Both the position numbers and the translations under genes were made by a program. The notes under the pieces are model-generated. The model was not told the DNA's origin, did no database searches, and was given only the letters and a program-made list of their open reading frames with translations. Of a stretch of 64,000 nucleotides of DNA, positions 16,732 through 25,319 are shown piece by piece (the stretch's first letter is position 1; the number at the start of each line of letters is the position of its first letter). Where the stretch lies: positions 186,001-250,000 of the forward strand of contig NZ_BCYV01000012.1 in assembly GCF_001598375.1 (NCBI RefSeq), given 5' to 3'. Origin of the DNA: Novosphingobium capsulatum NBRC 12533 (GTDB lineage: Bacteria; Pseudomonadota; Alphaproteobacteria; Sphingomonadales; Sphingomonadaceae).

Positions 16732-19326
16732 TCACAACTTGAAGCGAACCCCGAAGATGATCTGGCGATCGTCGATCTGGGTTTCGTGCGGCCGGGTATC
16801 CATGTTGTTGTAATAGGACCGGCGGATCACGCGCGTCAGGTTGTTGCCTTCCAGGCTGATCGTGACGTTGGGCGTCACGTCATAGCTGAGCGAAGCGGCC
16901 AGCCAGCCATAGCCGCGGCGGAAGCTCGGCTGCCCCACCCCGTTGAACAGATAGGTGCTGTCGAAGTAGGTGCTGCGCCAGTTGTAGGCGACGCGGGCCG
17001 AAACGCCGTACTTCTCGTACATCCCCACCAGGTTGTAGGTGTGCTTCGACAAGCCCTGGAGCGGGGTGGTCTGGCCGACGATCGAAGAGGTCGTCTTGCT
17101 GTCCACGTAGGTATAGTTCGCCTGGATCCCCAGGCCCGACAGCGCGCCGGGCAGGAAATCGAAGAACTGCTGATACCCCACTTCGGCGCCCTTGATCTCC
17201 CCGCCCTGGTTGTTGTCCGGGCGGCTGATCGTATAGGTGATGCCGTCGTAGACCTCGACCGAGGGATTGACCGAGATGAAGTTGCGCACCTTCTTGTAGA
17301 ACAGCGCACCATAGATCGAGCTGCCGCGCGCGAAGTAGTATTCCAGCGACGCGTCGAGCTGGTCGGCCTTGAGCGGCTTGAGGTAGGGATTGCCGGCCGA
17401 CCCGTTCTGCTGCACCGAATTGAGCGTCAGCGACGGCGAAAGATCGCTGAAGTTCGGGCGGGTGACGACCTTGGACGCGGCCAGACGCAGCTTGAGCTTG
17501 TCGGTCAGGTTGAAGCGGATGTTGGCCGAAGGCAGGAAGTCGTCATAGCTGGAATTGACCTGGATCGGCCCGACGCCGCCGCCCGACAGCGTGCGGTTGC
17601 CGTTGAGCGCGGTCTGGGTATGGACATAGCGCAACCCGACATTGCCATCGACCAGCCCGCTGGGCGAGCCGAAGCGCGCCATGGCATAGAGCGCGGTGGT
17701 CTTTTCGCTGACGCGATAGAACGCCAGCGGCCCGTTCACCGGATCGGTGGCGTCAAAGCCCAGCGCGGTCTGCACTTCGCTCAGATGATCGCGCAGCAGC
17801 GGCACGGGAATGACCAGGTAGTTGGACAGCAGCGGCGTACCGCGCGAAGACTTGCTGAAGAAATCGCTGGCCGGGTTGGCAGCCAGGATCGAGGGCGCAG
17901 CGGTGCCGGGCGCGCCGCTGAACAGGAAGAAGCTGGTCTGGTTGGATTGCGCCGTGCGGTTGCCGTAGCGGAAGCCGACGTCGATCGACTTGAGGAAGCC
18001 GCTGTCCACCGCATAGGACGCATCCAGCGTGCCGGCGAACTGGTCCGCCTTGTTCTGCGTGCCCTGGTAGAGCAGGAACTGGAAGTTGGTGTTCGACTGG
18101 CTCAGCAGGTCATAGCCATTGGCGCTCGAACCCGGCACGAACGCGGTGTTGTCCACCGAGAAGCGCGGGATCGTGGCGCCGGTGAAGCCGCTGTTGAACA
18201 CCACGCTGCCGGTGGCCTTGGTATAGCTGATGTCGGTGGACACGGTCAGCTTGTCGTTGGTCCACTTGCCGCCTCCGGCGAACTGGGTCATCCGGTCGCG
18301 CGTGTCATAGGCATAAGACAGTACGGTGAGCGGGGCGTTGAGATAGGTCGCCTTGGTCACGTCGCCATTGGCGGCCACCGTCGCGCCCGGCTCTGCGGTC
18401 AAGCCACCCAGGCCAACTGAAGCGCCGTAGTTGTCGTTGAGGTTGTTGAAGCGCGCGTACTGGCCTTCGAAATAGATTTCGAGGTTGGGCGTGGGCTTCC
18501 ACTGCAAGGTGCCGCTGATGCCCAGGCGGCGGCGATCGCCATAGGGCGTCACGTCATAGGCGCCGTTGGGAGCGACCACCGTCTGGCCGGGCACGATCGT
18601 GGTGCTGCTGGCCGGGGTGCCGGTGGAAATCAGGTCTGAGCGGAACTTGCGCTCCTGGTACGACACGCTGACCAGCGCGCCGATCTCACCCGCGCCGGTG
18701 TCCCAGCGATCGGCGATCAGGCCCGAGACGGCCGGGGTCAGTTCCTTGGCCAGGTCGGAATAGATGCCGCGGATGTTGCCGGCCACGGTCAGGCCCTTGA
18801 AATCGAGCGGCCGGCGCGTGCGCAAGTCGATCAGGCCACCCAGGCCACCTTCGATCTGGTTGGCCGAGGGCGACTTGTAGACATCCAGCCCAGCGAGCAG
18901 TTCGGCCGGAATATCCTGGAGGTTGAGGCCACGGGCGCCTTGCGCGGTGAAGATCTCGCGGCCGTTGAGCGTGGTGTTCACTTGGGCCAGGCCGCGCACG
19001 TAGACGGTCGACCCTTCGCCATAGTCGCGCTCGATCTGCACGCCCGTCACGCGCTGCAGCGCATCGGTGGTGTTCTGGTCGGGCAGCTTGCCGATATCCT
19101 CGGCCACGATCGAATCCACGATCTGGCTGGCATTGGCCTTGCGATCCTGCGCGCTGCGCAAGCTGGCGCGGACCCCGCTGACAACGATGGCGTCGGCAAC
19201 GGTTTCATCCTTGGCGTCAGTCGTCGCCTTGGCCGCTGCCGGCGCGGTCTGCGCCAGGGCGGAGCCCGCCGGCATGACCAGGGCACCGAGCGCGGCGGTG
19301 CAGAGATAGGCTCCCACGTTCTTCAT
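16732..19326 (-). CDS. TonB-dependent receptor, carbohydrate-type
   Basis: An 864-residue outer-membrane receptor. A signal peptide ends near ALAQ (residue 26). A TonB-box-like IVVSGVRASL precedes the plug, which has VDSIVAEDIGKLPDQN and VYVRGL. A long beta-barrel follows and the protein ends in FKL with the terminal aromatic pattern FGVRFKL. This plug type is common in carbohydrate-locus receptors of sphingomonads and Caulobacter. It lies between the fucosidase and the rhamnosidases and probably imports the partly cut oligosaccharide. The gap to GH29 upstream is only 57 bp, so all four genes from 20997 to 10391 look like one operon. Confidence 0.93.
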   Translation of the reverse strand: MKNVGAYLCTAALGALVMPAGSALAQTAPAAAKATTDAKDETVADAIVVSGVRASLRSAQDRKANASQIVDSIVAEDIGKLPDQNTTDALQRVTGVQIERDYGEGSTVYVRGLAQVNTTLNGREIFTAQGARGLNLQDIPAELLAGLDVYKSPSANQIEGGLGGLIDLRTRRPLDFKGLTVAGNIRGIYSDLAKELTPAVSGLIADRWDTGAGEIGALVSVSYQERKFRSDLISTGTPASSTTIVPGQTVVAPNGAYDVTPYGDRRRLGISGTLQWKPTPNLEIYFEGQYARFNNLNDNYGASVGLGGLTAEPGATVAANGDVTKATYLNAPLTVLSYAYDTRDRMTQFAGGGKWTNDKLTVSTDISYTKATGSVVFNSGFTGATIPRFSVDNTAFVPGSSANGYDLLSQSNTNFQFLLYQGTQNKADQFAGTLDASYAVDSGFLKSIDVGFRYGNRTAQSNQTSFFLFSGAPGTAAPSILAANPASDFFSKSSRGTPLLSNYLVIPVPLLRDHLSEVQTALGFDATDPVNGPLAFYRVSEKTTALYAMARFGSPSGLVDGNVGLRYVHTQTALNGNRTLSGGGVGPIQVNSSYDDFLPSANIRFNLTDKLKLRLAASKVVTRPNFSDLSPSLTLNSVQQNGSAGNPYLKPLKADQLDASLEYYFARGSSIYGALFYKKVRNFISVNPSVEVYDGITYTISRPDNNQGGEIKGAEVGYQQFFDFLPGALSGLGIQANYTYVDSKTTSSIVGQTTPLQGLSKHTYNLVGMYEKYGVSARVAYNWRSTYFDSTYLFNGVGQPSFRRGYGWLAASLSYDVTPNVTISLEGNNLTRVIRRSYYNNMDTRPHETQIDDRQIIFGVRFKL

Positions 19327-19383
19327 TGCTAAACCTCCCCATTATCCCAAACTTGTGTCAGCTTGTGGTGTGCAAGTGCCCCG

Positions 19384-20997
19384 TCACGTCTTGTTCGGGG
19401 GCGAAAACTCGATGCGCAGCGCATAGGGCATGTCGGCCTTGGCGCCGGTGGCCGGCAGCGTGACATGCAGGCCATCCTTCTCCTGGCGCCAGGCGAGCGG
19501 CGCAGTGCTGCCGAGCAGATGCACGGCCTTGACCGGCGGCGCATAGGGATTGCCGGCATAGAGCACGCCGATGCGCACCGCGCCGTCGGCCGGATGGGCC
19601 AGACCCAGCGCGTAGAGCCGCCCGTCGCGCGTGGTGAAGCGGATGTCGGCCGGGGTATAGGTGGGATCGCCCCCTTCCTTGAGCGAGCCGACCGCGTTGC
19701 GCGTGGGTCCTTCCCCGAACATCACCCACGGCCGCGTGCCGTAGATCGCCTCGCCATTGACCGACAGCCAGGCGCCGATTTCGTCGAGCACCCTGGCCGC
19801 TTCGGCCGGGATCGTGCCATCGGCCTTGGGCCCGACATTGAGCAGCAGGTTGCCGTTCTTCGAAACGACATCGGCCAGCGTCGCCACCAGGCTGGCAGCG
19901 GTGCGATACTTGTCGTTCTCGACATAGCCCCAACTGTTGATGCTGACCGAGGTATCGGTCTGCCAGGGCAGCAGGCGCAGCGCATCGAGCCGGCCGCGCT
20001 CGATATCGAACAGCGCCGAACCAGCGGGGAACGCCTCTTCCTTATAGGCCAACACCGGGCCGACCCCGCGCCGTGCCGCGCTGTCATAGTAATAGGCGGC
20101 AAGACGCTGCAAGTAAGGCGCGAAGGCGGGCTGGTTGATCCACCAGTCGAGATAGACGAATTCAGGATTGTACTTCTCGATCACTTCGCCCGTGCGCGCG
20201 AGCCAATCGTCAAGAAAGGCCTTGGACGGCGGGTTCCACTGTTCGAGATGGTTGGGATCGGGCTCCGCGCTGGCATCGCTGCCCGGCAGGGTGCGCGGCG
20301 CGGCCGGACCATAGAGATCGGCATAGGCCGGGTTCCACACGTCGCTGCCGGCAGGCGCCTGGCCATACCACCACCAGTGTTCGGCGCGGTGTGAAGACAG
20401 GCCGAAATGCAGGTTGGCGGCGCGGGCGGCCTTGGCAATCTCGCCCACCACGTCGCGCTGCGGCCCCATCGCCACGGCATTCCAGCGGTTGATCGCCGAG
20501 CCATACATCGAGAAGCCGTCGCAATGCTCGGCCACCGGCACGACGTAGCGCGCGCCGGCACGCTTGAACAAGGCCATCCACGCCGCCGGATCGAAGCGCT
20601 GGCCGCGGAACTGGGGAATGAAGTCCTTGTAACCGGCGACGGATTGATCGCCATAGGTCGCGCGCTGGTGCACGAAATCGGCGTGGCCCGGCACATACAT
20701 GTTGCGCGAGTACCATTCGCTGCCCGAGGCCGGCACCGCATAGACGCCCCAATGGACGAATATCCCGAACTTGGCGTCGCGGTACCATTCCGGCACGCGA
20801 TAGTTGGCCAGAGAGGACCAGTCCGCCTTGAACCGCCCCCCGGCGACCTCACGATCCATCCGGGCGATCTGCGCGGCGGCAGCCTTGGGATCGGACGAGA
20901 TGCCGGGCTGCGCACCGGCGGGTGCGGCCAGGGCTGTCCCTCCGGCAAGAGCGCAGGCCAGCATGATGCAAGACAGGCTTTTCATGGCCGCAGCCAT
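19384..20997 (-). CDS. GH29 alpha-L-fucosidase, secreted
   Basis: A 537-residue GH29 enzyme with a signal peptide (ACALAGGTALAAPAGAQ region). Family motifs are FGIFVHWGVYAVP with NMY downstream, AEHCDGFSMY and VYLDWWIN. The Asp of the last motif, near residue 283, is the expected nucleophile. A NGNLLLNVGP motif follows, then a C-terminal beta-sandwich. It cleaves terminal alpha-L-fucose and is probably periplasmic. It is the first gene of the GH29-TonB-GH106-GH78 operon. The start could also be Met5 at 20985. Confidence 0.93.
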   Translation of the reverse strand: MAAAMKSLSCIMLACALAGGTALAAPAGAQPGISSDPKAAAAQIARMDREVAGGRFKADWSSLANYRVPEWYRDAKFGIFVHWGVYAVPASGSEWYSRNMYVPGHADFVHQRATYGDQSVAGYKDFIPQFRGQRFDPAAWMALFKRAGARYVVPVAEHCDGFSMYGSAINRWNAVAMGPQRDVVGEIAKAARAANLHFGLSSHRAEHWWWYGQAPAGSDVWNPAYADLYGPAAPRTLPGSDASAEPDPNHLEQWNPPSKAFLDDWLARTGEVIEKYNPEFVYLDWWINQPAFAPYLQRLAAYYYDSAARRGVGPVLAYKEEAFPAGSALFDIERGRLDALRLLPWQTDTSVSINSWGYVENDKYRTAASLVATLADVVSKNGNLLLNVGPKADGTIPAEAARVLDEIGAWLSVNGEAIYGTRPWVMFGEGPTRNAVGSLKEGGDPTYTPADIRFTTRDGRLYALGLAHPADGAVRIGVLYAGNPYAPPVKAVHLLGSTAPLAWRQEKDGLHVTLPATGAKADMPYALRIEFSPPNKT

Positions 20998-21049
20998 ATC
21001 CTCAATCCTTTCGTCGCCCCTCTGCGAGGGCTGTAGACTATGTGGCAGA

Positions 21050-21067
21050 TTGTTCGTATATGAACAA
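21050..21067. promoter_or_regulatory. Palindrome TTGTTCGTATATGAACAA upstream of the glycosidase operon
   Basis: Perfect 6-bp arms TTGTTC/GAACAA with a 6-base spacer, centred in the 110-bp gap upstream of the GH29 gene. The position, just before the first gene of the four-gene operon, suits an operator. The TTGTT/AACAA arms resemble those beside the IclR gene. Confidence 0.5.
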
Positions 21068-21107
21068 GATGTTTTTTAACAAACACACTTTGGTGCGTTG
21101 CCAATCG

Positions 21108-22223
21108 TTACGGAACGCTCGCGGCAAAGGCCCGGTTGAGCGTGGAAACCAGCGATTCCGCAGGCATTTGGCGCGCAATGGCGGCCAGGATCAGGCCCGA
21201 GGCCTCGTCCTGGAACGGCATGTAGCCGGCGTGGCGCGGGCGAATCCACGCGTGGTCCAGCGTGGCACGAGTCGCGCGGTAGAAGTCGCTGGTGGCAGCA
21301 TTGGTCGGTATGTCGGCCCAGGCCTGGGCGTGGGCCGGTTGCCCGCCATTTGCCGCAACGATACCGGTCTGCACTGGGCCACTGGCGAGCCAGCGGGCAA
21401 AGGCCATGGCGCCCTCCGGATCGCGGCCGAGGCGCGAGACGGCAATGCCGGTGCCGCCCAGCACCGAACCGCGCGGCGCGCTGCCCTGCCATGGAGCCAG
21501 GTCGGCGAACGCCAGCCGCACTGGCCGAAACCCGTCCTGCGCATAACTGACATAGCCATAGATCAAAGGCGCGGCGACCAGCGGCGAATCCGCGCGGGCC
21601 ATCGCTTCGAGCACGGCGATCGGATCGCTTTCGGCCGCGCCTGGGGCAGCGCGTTCGGCCAAGGCGTAAAGCCGCTCCACCGCGACGGCCGCCGCATCGG
21701 GAAACAGCACGCGCGGCGCCGGGCACAGCTCCAGGCCCATCAGGCCGCACAGGGTCATCAGGCTCATCAGGCTGTGCGGCGCGCGCAGCGGCAGGCCGAT
21801 GCCGCCAGCCTCCGCGTGGCGCAGCACGCTGCCCCAATCGCGCAGCGGCGTGGGCAGGCGACCAGGCACCCAGGCCTGGACCTGTGCCGCCGCGTCGATC
21901 GGCAGCGCCCATTGCCGGCCATCCCAGGCATAGCTTTCATACGATCCGCCAACGCTGCCGGCCGCAGCATCGGCATCGCCGCCCGCGAACGGCAGCAGCG
22001 CGCCCGACTGCGCGGCAATGCCGACGTGGGGATGATCGATCACCACCAGGTCATAGGCGCGGGCAAGGTCTTCCACCGGATGGGTTTCGAACGCCTGGAG
22101 CGAGCGCCGCTCCCACTCGATCGCCGTTCCGGTGAGCCGCGCCCACTCGCGCGAAGCGGCCACCAGCGGCTCGTAACCGCGCGGGTGATCCCACGTCATG
22201 CCCTTCAAGGTCGTCTCGCTCAT
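21108..22223 (-). CDS. Solute-binding-protein family 1 homologue without a signal peptide (A)
   Basis: A 371-residue protein with the fold pattern of ABC family 1 binding proteins: YDLVVIDHPHVG near the N-terminus, the mid-protein GRQWALPIDAAAQVQAWVP and a C-terminal DPEGAMAFARWLASG segment. The N-terminus is MSETTLKGMTWDHPRG with no hydrophobic leader. The upstream in-frame codons back to 22280 are also charged. ATG 22223 has AAGAAGGAGG before it, which fixes the start. It should therefore stay in the cytoplasm unless carried by another route. No MalF/MalG-type permease lies in the window. It is divergent from MaoC and has a partner of the same type at 26425. Function unknown. Confidence 0.8.
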   Translation of the reverse strand: MSETTLKGMTWDHPRGYEPLVAASREWARLTGTAIEWERRSLQAFETHPVEDLARAYDLVVIDHPHVGIAAQSGALLPFAGGDADAAAGSVGGSYESYAWDGRQWALPIDAAAQVQAWVPGRLPTPLRDWGSVLRHAEAGGIGLPLRAPHSLMSLMTLCGLMGLELCPAPRVLFPDAAAVAVERLYALAERAAPGAAESDPIAVLEAMARADSPLVAAPLIYGYVSYAQDGFRPVRLAFADLAPWQGSAPRGSVLGGTGIAVSRLGRDPEGAMAFARWLASGPVQTGIVAANGGQPAHAQAWADIPTNAATSDFYRATRATLDHAWIRPRHAGYMPFQDEASGLILAAIARQMPAESLVSTLNRAFAASVP

Positions 22224-22343
22224 CTCATCCTCCTTCTTGCCTGCACGGCGAACAACACCGGTTGACTCCGGGATCATCACAGCTTAGCAATAATATAAAT
22301 CATATAAAAATACTATTGCAGATTTTTCGGAGAGGTATCTGCG
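22224..22343. promoter_or_regulatory. Divergent AT-rich promoter with the 11-bp site shared with the GntR gene
   Basis: This 120-bp gap separates SBP-A from the MaoC-ABC operon. It contains AAATCATATAA at 22297-22307. The same 11 bases in reverse (TTATATGATTT) lie at 32737-32747 upstream of the FadR-type regulator. The surrounding ATAATATAA is also shared. A common regulator site is the simplest reading. Confidence 0.55.
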
Positions 22344-22796
22344 ATGATCATCGAACAGTTTTTCGAAGACTATGTTCTTGGATCGGAACGGCGAAGTTTT
22401 GGCCGAACCATCACCGAGACCGATTTCGTCGTGCATGCCGGCCACACCGGAGACTTTTTTCCGCATCACATGGATGCGGATTGGTGCGCCACGCAGGAGA
22501 TTGGCCAGCGCATCGCCCACGGCACTCTGGTGTTCAGCATCGGCATCGGCCTCACCGCAACGGTGATCAACCCGCGCGCCATGTCCTATGGCTATGATCG
22601 CCTGCGCTTCATCCGCCCGGTGCACATCGGCGACACGATCACCACGATCACCCGCATTGCCGACAAGCGCGACCATCCCAAGCGGACCGCCCAGGGCGTG
22701 GTGACCGAGACGGTGGACATCCGCAACCAGCGCGAGGAAACCGTGCTCGCCTGCGAGCATCTCTACCTGGTCGATCGCCGTTCGGCGGCGGCCTGA
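22344..22796 (+). CDS. MaoC-like hot-dog hydratase
   Basis: A 150-residue single hot-dog domain protein of the MaoC/(R)-hydratase type. The [14 protein letters not shown] segment near 31-44 corresponds to the catalytic Asp/His hydratase motif region, and [13 protein letters not shown] matches the following helix. Such proteins hydrate enoyl-CoA thioesters or related acyl groups in the cytoplasm. It heads a long plus-strand operon with only a 4-bp gap to the sugar-binding protein. Its presence there, with a CoA-transferase elsewhere in the locus, suggests the glycan or aglycone route passes through an acyl-CoA. Confidence 0.88.
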   Translation: MIIEQFFEDYVLGSERRSFGRTITETDFVVHAGHTGDFFPHHMDADWCATQEIGQRIAHGTLVFSIGIGLTATVINPRAMSYGYDRLRFIRPVHIGDTITTITRIADKRDHPKRTAQGVVTETVDIRNQREETVLACEHLYLVDRRSAAA

Positions 22797-22800
22797 CGCA

Positions 22801-23814
22801 ATGCGCCCGATCCGCCCCCTTCCCCTGCTGGCCGCCACCCTGGTCGTGGCCGTGGGCAGCCTCTCGCTCGTTGCGCTGGCGCGCCACGGCAGCGATGGGG
22901 CTGCCGCCGCCGCCGGTGCCCCGCTGCCACCCGGCGCGCCGCGCTATGCGCTATCGACCGTGGGCCTGAGCTTTCCCTTTGCCGCCGCGATCGCCAAGGG
23001 CTTTCGCCAGGCCGCGCACGAAGCCGGTGCCGAAGGCCTGGTGGTGGACGGCAAGGCCAATATCCAGAAGCAGGCCAACGACATTGATGACCTGATCGCG
23101 CAGCACCCGCGCGGCGTGGCGATCATGCCGCTGGATTCGATCGTGGCACAAGGCTGGGTCAAGCGCGCCCAGGCCGCCGGCGTGCCGGTGGTGGCGGTGG
23201 CCGCGCTGGTGGGCGACCCGCGCACGCGCGCGGTGCAGGATGTCTATCCCGGCCTGGCCGCGCTGGTTTCGCAAGACGAAGTCGCCGCCGGCCGCGCCGC
23301 GGGCACACTCGCCGCGCAACTGCTGCCCGCCGACCGTCCCGCGCGAATCGCAATTGTCGAAGGGGCCGCCGGATTTCCCGAAGTGGAACAGCGCACGCGT
23401 GGCTTTCTCGCCGGCCTTGCCGCCAGCGGCCGGCGCGACACCATCGTGGCCGCACAGCCCGGCAACTGGACACCGGACGGGGGCGAGGCCGCCTGCCAGA
23501 ACATGCTGGCAGCCGACCCGCGCATCGACCTGTTCTTCAACCAGGCGGACGACATGGTGATCGGCTGCGCCCGCGCCGTGCGCGCGGCCGGATCGCATGC
23601 CCGGCTGATCGGCGTGGGCGGTTCGCGCCTGGCCATGGCCTCGCTCAAGGCCGGGGCGATCGACGGCACCGTCTGCTTCCAGCCCGAAGCGCTCGGCGCG
23701 CTGGCTTTCCGCGCGCTGGCCAATCCGCCCGCACCGGGCACGCCGCGCTTCCTCACCTACCCGATCCCGGCAGTGACGCGCGCCAGCGCGCAACGGTGCA
23801 CCGGCCAATGGTGA
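22801..23814 (+). CDS. Periplasmic sugar-binding protein (Peripla_BP_4 / RbsB-type)
   Basis: A 337-residue periplasmic binding protein. A hydrophobic N-terminal segment at about 8-27 acts as a signal or anchor. The mature part has LSTVGLSFPFAAAIAKGF, DGKANIQKQANDIDDLI and VAIMPLDSIVAQG, all typical of the ribose/galactose-binding group. It would present a sugar to the ATPase and permease encoded directly downstream. Its stop overlaps the ATPase start (ATGGTGA). The Pro/Ala-rich linker at 28-45 may be a periplasmic tether. Confidence 0.88.
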   Translation: MRPIRPLPLLAATLVVAVGSLSLVALARHGSDGAAAAAGAPLPPGAPRYALSTVGLSFPFAAAIAKGFRQAAHEAGAEGLVVDGKANIQKQANDIDDLIAQHPRGVAIMPLDSIVAQGWVKRAQAAGVPVVAVAALVGDPRTRAVQDVYPGLAALVSQDEVAAGRAAGTLAAQLLPADRPARIAIVEGAAGFPEVEQRTRGFLAGLAASGRRDTIVAAQPGNWTPDGGEAACQNMLAADPRIDLFFNQADDMVIGCARAVRAAGSHARLIGVGGSRLAMASLKAGAIDGTVCFQPEALGALAFRALANPPAPGTPRFLTYPIPAVTRASAQRCTGQW

Positions 23815-25319
23815 CCGCCCTGCCCCTGCTCGCGCTGCGGCACATCGCCAAGCGCTATCCCAACGGCACGCAGGCGCTGGTAGACGCCTCGCTGGAAATC
23901 CGCGCCGGTGAAGTGCATGGCCTGCTCGGCGCCAACGGCGCGGGCAAGTCCACCCTGATCGGCATTCTCTCGGGCGCGACCACGGCCACCGAAGGCGCGA
24001 TCCTGTGGCGCGGCGCCCCGGTGCGCTGGCGGCGGCCGGCCGACGCACGGCGCGGCGGGGTTTCCACGCTGTACCAGCACATCCCGCTGGTGCCGACGCT
24101 GTCGGCGCTGGACAACCTCCTGCTCGGCGCGCCGGGCTGGCAGCGCCGCGATGGCCAACAGCGCGCACGCGCCGAAGCGGTCGTGGCGCAACTGGGCAAT
24201 CCCTTCCCGCTCGATGCCCTGGTGGCCAACCTGCCGATCGGCGCGCGGCAGATGGTCAGCCTGGCACAGGCGCTGCTCGATGGCGCACAAGTGCTGGTGA
24301 TGGACGAGCCGACCGCCTCGCTCGCCGCGCAGGACCGCCAGGCGGTCTATGACGTGGTGCGCCGCCTGGCCCACCAGGAAGGCAAGGCGATCGTGTTCGT
24401 CTCTCACTTTCTCGACGAGATCCTGGCACTGACCGACCGCGTGACGATCCTGCGCGACGGGCGTGACGTGCTTCACCGCCGCACCGAAGACCTCGACGAA
24501 GCCGCTCTGGCCGCCGCGATCAGCGGACGCGCGGTGGCGCGGCTGACCCGCCGGGCGCGCCGCATCGGCGAAACCGTCCGCCTGGCGGTGCGCGATCTGG
24601 CATCCCCGGCTGGCCTGGCGCCAATCTCGTTCGATCTGCGCGCCGGCGAAATCCTGGGCCTGGCGGGCATGCTCGGCGCCGGGCGCAGCGAGCTGCTGCA
24701 CGCCCTGTTCGGCGCCGATCCCTGCGCGCGCGGCGCGGTGCTGGTCGATGGCACGCCGGTGCTGGGGCCGGGCGTGGTGACCAATACCGGCAGCGCCGTC
24801 GCCGCCGGGCTGGCGCTGGTGCCCGAAGATCGCAAGCGCCAGGGCTTTGTGGCCGGATTCAGCGTGGCCGAAAACATCGCCCTGCCCCGCCGGGGCTGGC
24901 TGATCGATCACGCCACCGAACGGCAACAGGCCGAGGCCGCGATTGCCGCCCTGGCGATCAAGACCGAAGACGCGCAGCGCCCGGTCGGCACCCTTTCGGG
25001 CGGCAATGCGCAGAAAGTGGTGCTGGCCAAGTGGCTCACCGACCAGACCCGCGTCCTCCTGCTGGACGAACCGACCGCCGGCATCGACATCGGCGCGCGG
25101 GTCGACATTCTCGAACAGGTGCGGCGCCTAGCCGACGAAGGGCTGGCGATCGTGCTGGTCTCTTCGGATTTCGCCGAACTGCTGGCGCTGAGCGACCGCA
25201 TCCTGGTGCTGCGCGAAGGCGCCGTGGTGGCCGACGTGGACCCGGCCACCAGCAGCGAGATCGACCTTACCCTTTTGGCCAGCGGCAGCGCACCGGCTTG
25301 CGATGGAGTTCCTGCATGA
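23808..25319 (+). CDS. Sugar ABC transporter double ATPase (RbsA/MglA-type)
   Basis: A 503-residue ATPase with two nucleotide-binding domains. The first has GANGAGKST (Walker A), a degenerate signature LPIGARQMVSLAQ and VLVMDEPTASL (Walker B). The second has a weak Walker A (LGAGRSELL), a good LSGGNAQKVVLAKWL signature and VLLLDEPTAGID. This asymmetry is normal for RbsA-like subunits. ATG 23808 overlaps the preceding stop; a GTG at 23796 is an alternative. The stop overlaps the permease start (ATGA). Confidence 0.95.
   Translation: MVTALPLLALRHIAKRYPNGTQALVDASLEIRAGEVHGLLGANGAGKSTLIGILSGATTATEGAILWRGAPVRWRRPADARRGGVSTLYQHIPLVPTLSALDNLLLGAPGWQRRDGQQRARAEAVVAQLGNPFPLDALVANLPIGARQMVSLAQALLDGAQVLVMDEPTASLAAQDRQAVYDVVRRLAHQEGKAIVFVSHFLDEILALTDRVTILRDGRDVLHRRTEDLDEAALAAAISGRAVARLTRRARRIGETVRLAVRDLASPAGLAPISFDLRAGEILGLAGMLGAGRSELLHALFGADPCARGAVLVDGTPVLGPGVVTNTGSAVAAGLALVPEDRKRQGFVAGFSVAENIALPRRGWLIDHATERQQAEAAIAALAIKTEDAQRPVGTLSGGNAQKVVLAKWLTDQTRVLLLDEPTAGIDIGARVDILEQVRRLADEGLAIVLVSSDFAELLALSDRILVLREGAVVADVDPATSSEIDLTLLASGSAPACDGVPA

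Noticed and set aside
12997..18420. A 1807-codon open frame on the plus strand
   Set aside because: It lies antisense to GH78, GH106 and the TonB receptor, all strongly supported. Its sequence is Arg/Gly/Ala/Gln-rich without domains, as expected for the antisense frame of GC-rich genes.
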